Below are positions 17,935 through 18,361 of a stretch of DNA of 18,361 bases, one piece after another. Source of the stretch: Stereocaulon alpinum (lineage: Eukaryota; Ascomycota; Lecanoromycetes; Lecanorales; Stereocaulaceae); assembly GCA_018257865.1 (NCBI GenBank), contig JAEUBA010000245.1:1-18361 (forward strand), given 5' to 3'. The position numbers and the translations under genes are program-made. Numbering within the stretch: position 1 is the first letter of the stretch; the number at the start of each line of letters is the position of its first letter. The notes beneath the pieces are model-generated. The model was not told the origin of the DNA, searched no databases, and saw only the letters and a program-made list of their open reading frames with translations.

Positions 17935-18361
17935 CCTAATATATTGCAGGTTAAATAATATTAAGACGTCGCGTGGTTGCTGAGAACTCTATATAGAGTT
18001 TTTCAGGTAACGCGATAATACCTACCCTAACTCTACTACGACTATTATACCTCCCCTACGATCGAGACTAGATAGCAAGAATTGGTATCGGGTGTAGTAT
18101 CTCAGCCTAATAAGTAAAGAGTATAGGTAATACCTACCCAGCCGTTAATTTAAAAAATCTAATATCTACGTGCGCTTGATATATATCTACCGGTTAAGAC
18201 TAACGCGCAGTCTATCCTAGGGGAAGGCTAGGGTTATGGGTATATAGGACTAAGAGAAGGATATACTAGGTTATAAATTAGAAGGCGTATTTTAGAAAAG
18301 GACGGCCCCTATCTAAGTAGCTAGGCGAGCCTTTAGTATAAGCGGCGCTATATAACTATAA
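17860..18361 (+). mobile_element. Second copy of the ribozyme-bearing noncoding element, cut by window end
   Basis: The 502 bp to the window end align without visible gaps to 2570-3071 (offset 15290). Differences are mostly CA to TA and TG to TA, so this copy has been lightly RIPped. A few sites go the other way (for example TGC here against TAC in the first copy), so neither copy is purely ancestral. It starts abruptly at 17860 with GGCTAGCGAT, where the first copy also starts. This confirms the 5' end of the element independently of its target duplication. The 3' part is outside the window, so it could also be the 5' UTR of a longer LINE. Confidence 0.88.

Overview
The window is a gene-free, strongly AT-rich block of nested transposable elements. 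It almost certainly comes from a filamentous ascomycete (Pezizomycotina) with very active repeat-induced point mutation (RIP). Over most of the window the dinucleotides CA and TG are nearly absent and TA is in large excess, while CC, GG and some CG persist. This is the mark of C-to-T change at CpA on both strands. Old coding frames can still be read if TAA/TAG are taken as former CAA/CAG/TGG codons, Tyr as former Cys or His, and Leu as former Pro. I found no intact host gene, tRNA, rRNA or CRISPR array. The species cannot be named from the sequence.

Layout, left to right. 1-231 and 232-836 are two consecutive plus-strand 3' ends of a Tad1-like LINE with a (CAAT)n-type tail. 837-2569 and 3758-4345 are a minus-strand copy of the same LINE family, carrying the endonuclease and part of ORF1. 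It is split by a much less mutated 1188-bp noncoding element at 2570-3757, which has an exact 11-bp target duplication. About 4346-4515 is flanking DNA with an imperfect palindrome. 4516-12644 is a complete but dead Ty3/gypsy chromovirus: two 249-bp LTRs, a 5-bp target duplication, and gag, protease, RT, RNase H, DD35E integrase and chromodomain. Its gag is interrupted by about 1.1 kb of partly RIP-spared DNA with two tandem arrays. 12650-12854 is a short spacer. 12855-17859 is a second, longer minus-strand LINE with ORF1 and ORF2. 17860-18361 is the start of a second copy of the noncoding element.

The most interesting item is at the very 5' end of the noncoding element (2570-2644, again at 17860-17934). 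The sequence folds as an HDV-like self-cleaving ribozyme: a 7-bp P1 that opens with a G-U wobble, P2, a 3-bp P3, a 2-bp P1.1, a P4 hairpin, and a J4/2 with a C-N-R-A motif. The predicted cleavage site falls exactly on the junction between the target duplication and the element. The last ~68 bp of the element match the 3' end of the LINE. I infer a non-autonomous retroelement that uses the LINE machinery through its 3' end and releases its own 5' end with a ribozyme.

Order of events, inferred. The LINE copies and the chromovirus were inserted and heavily RIPped. The ribozyme element at 2570 entered an already mutated LINE later and is barely RIPped. The copy at 17860 has been lightly RIPped, and two of its P2 base pairs are broken.
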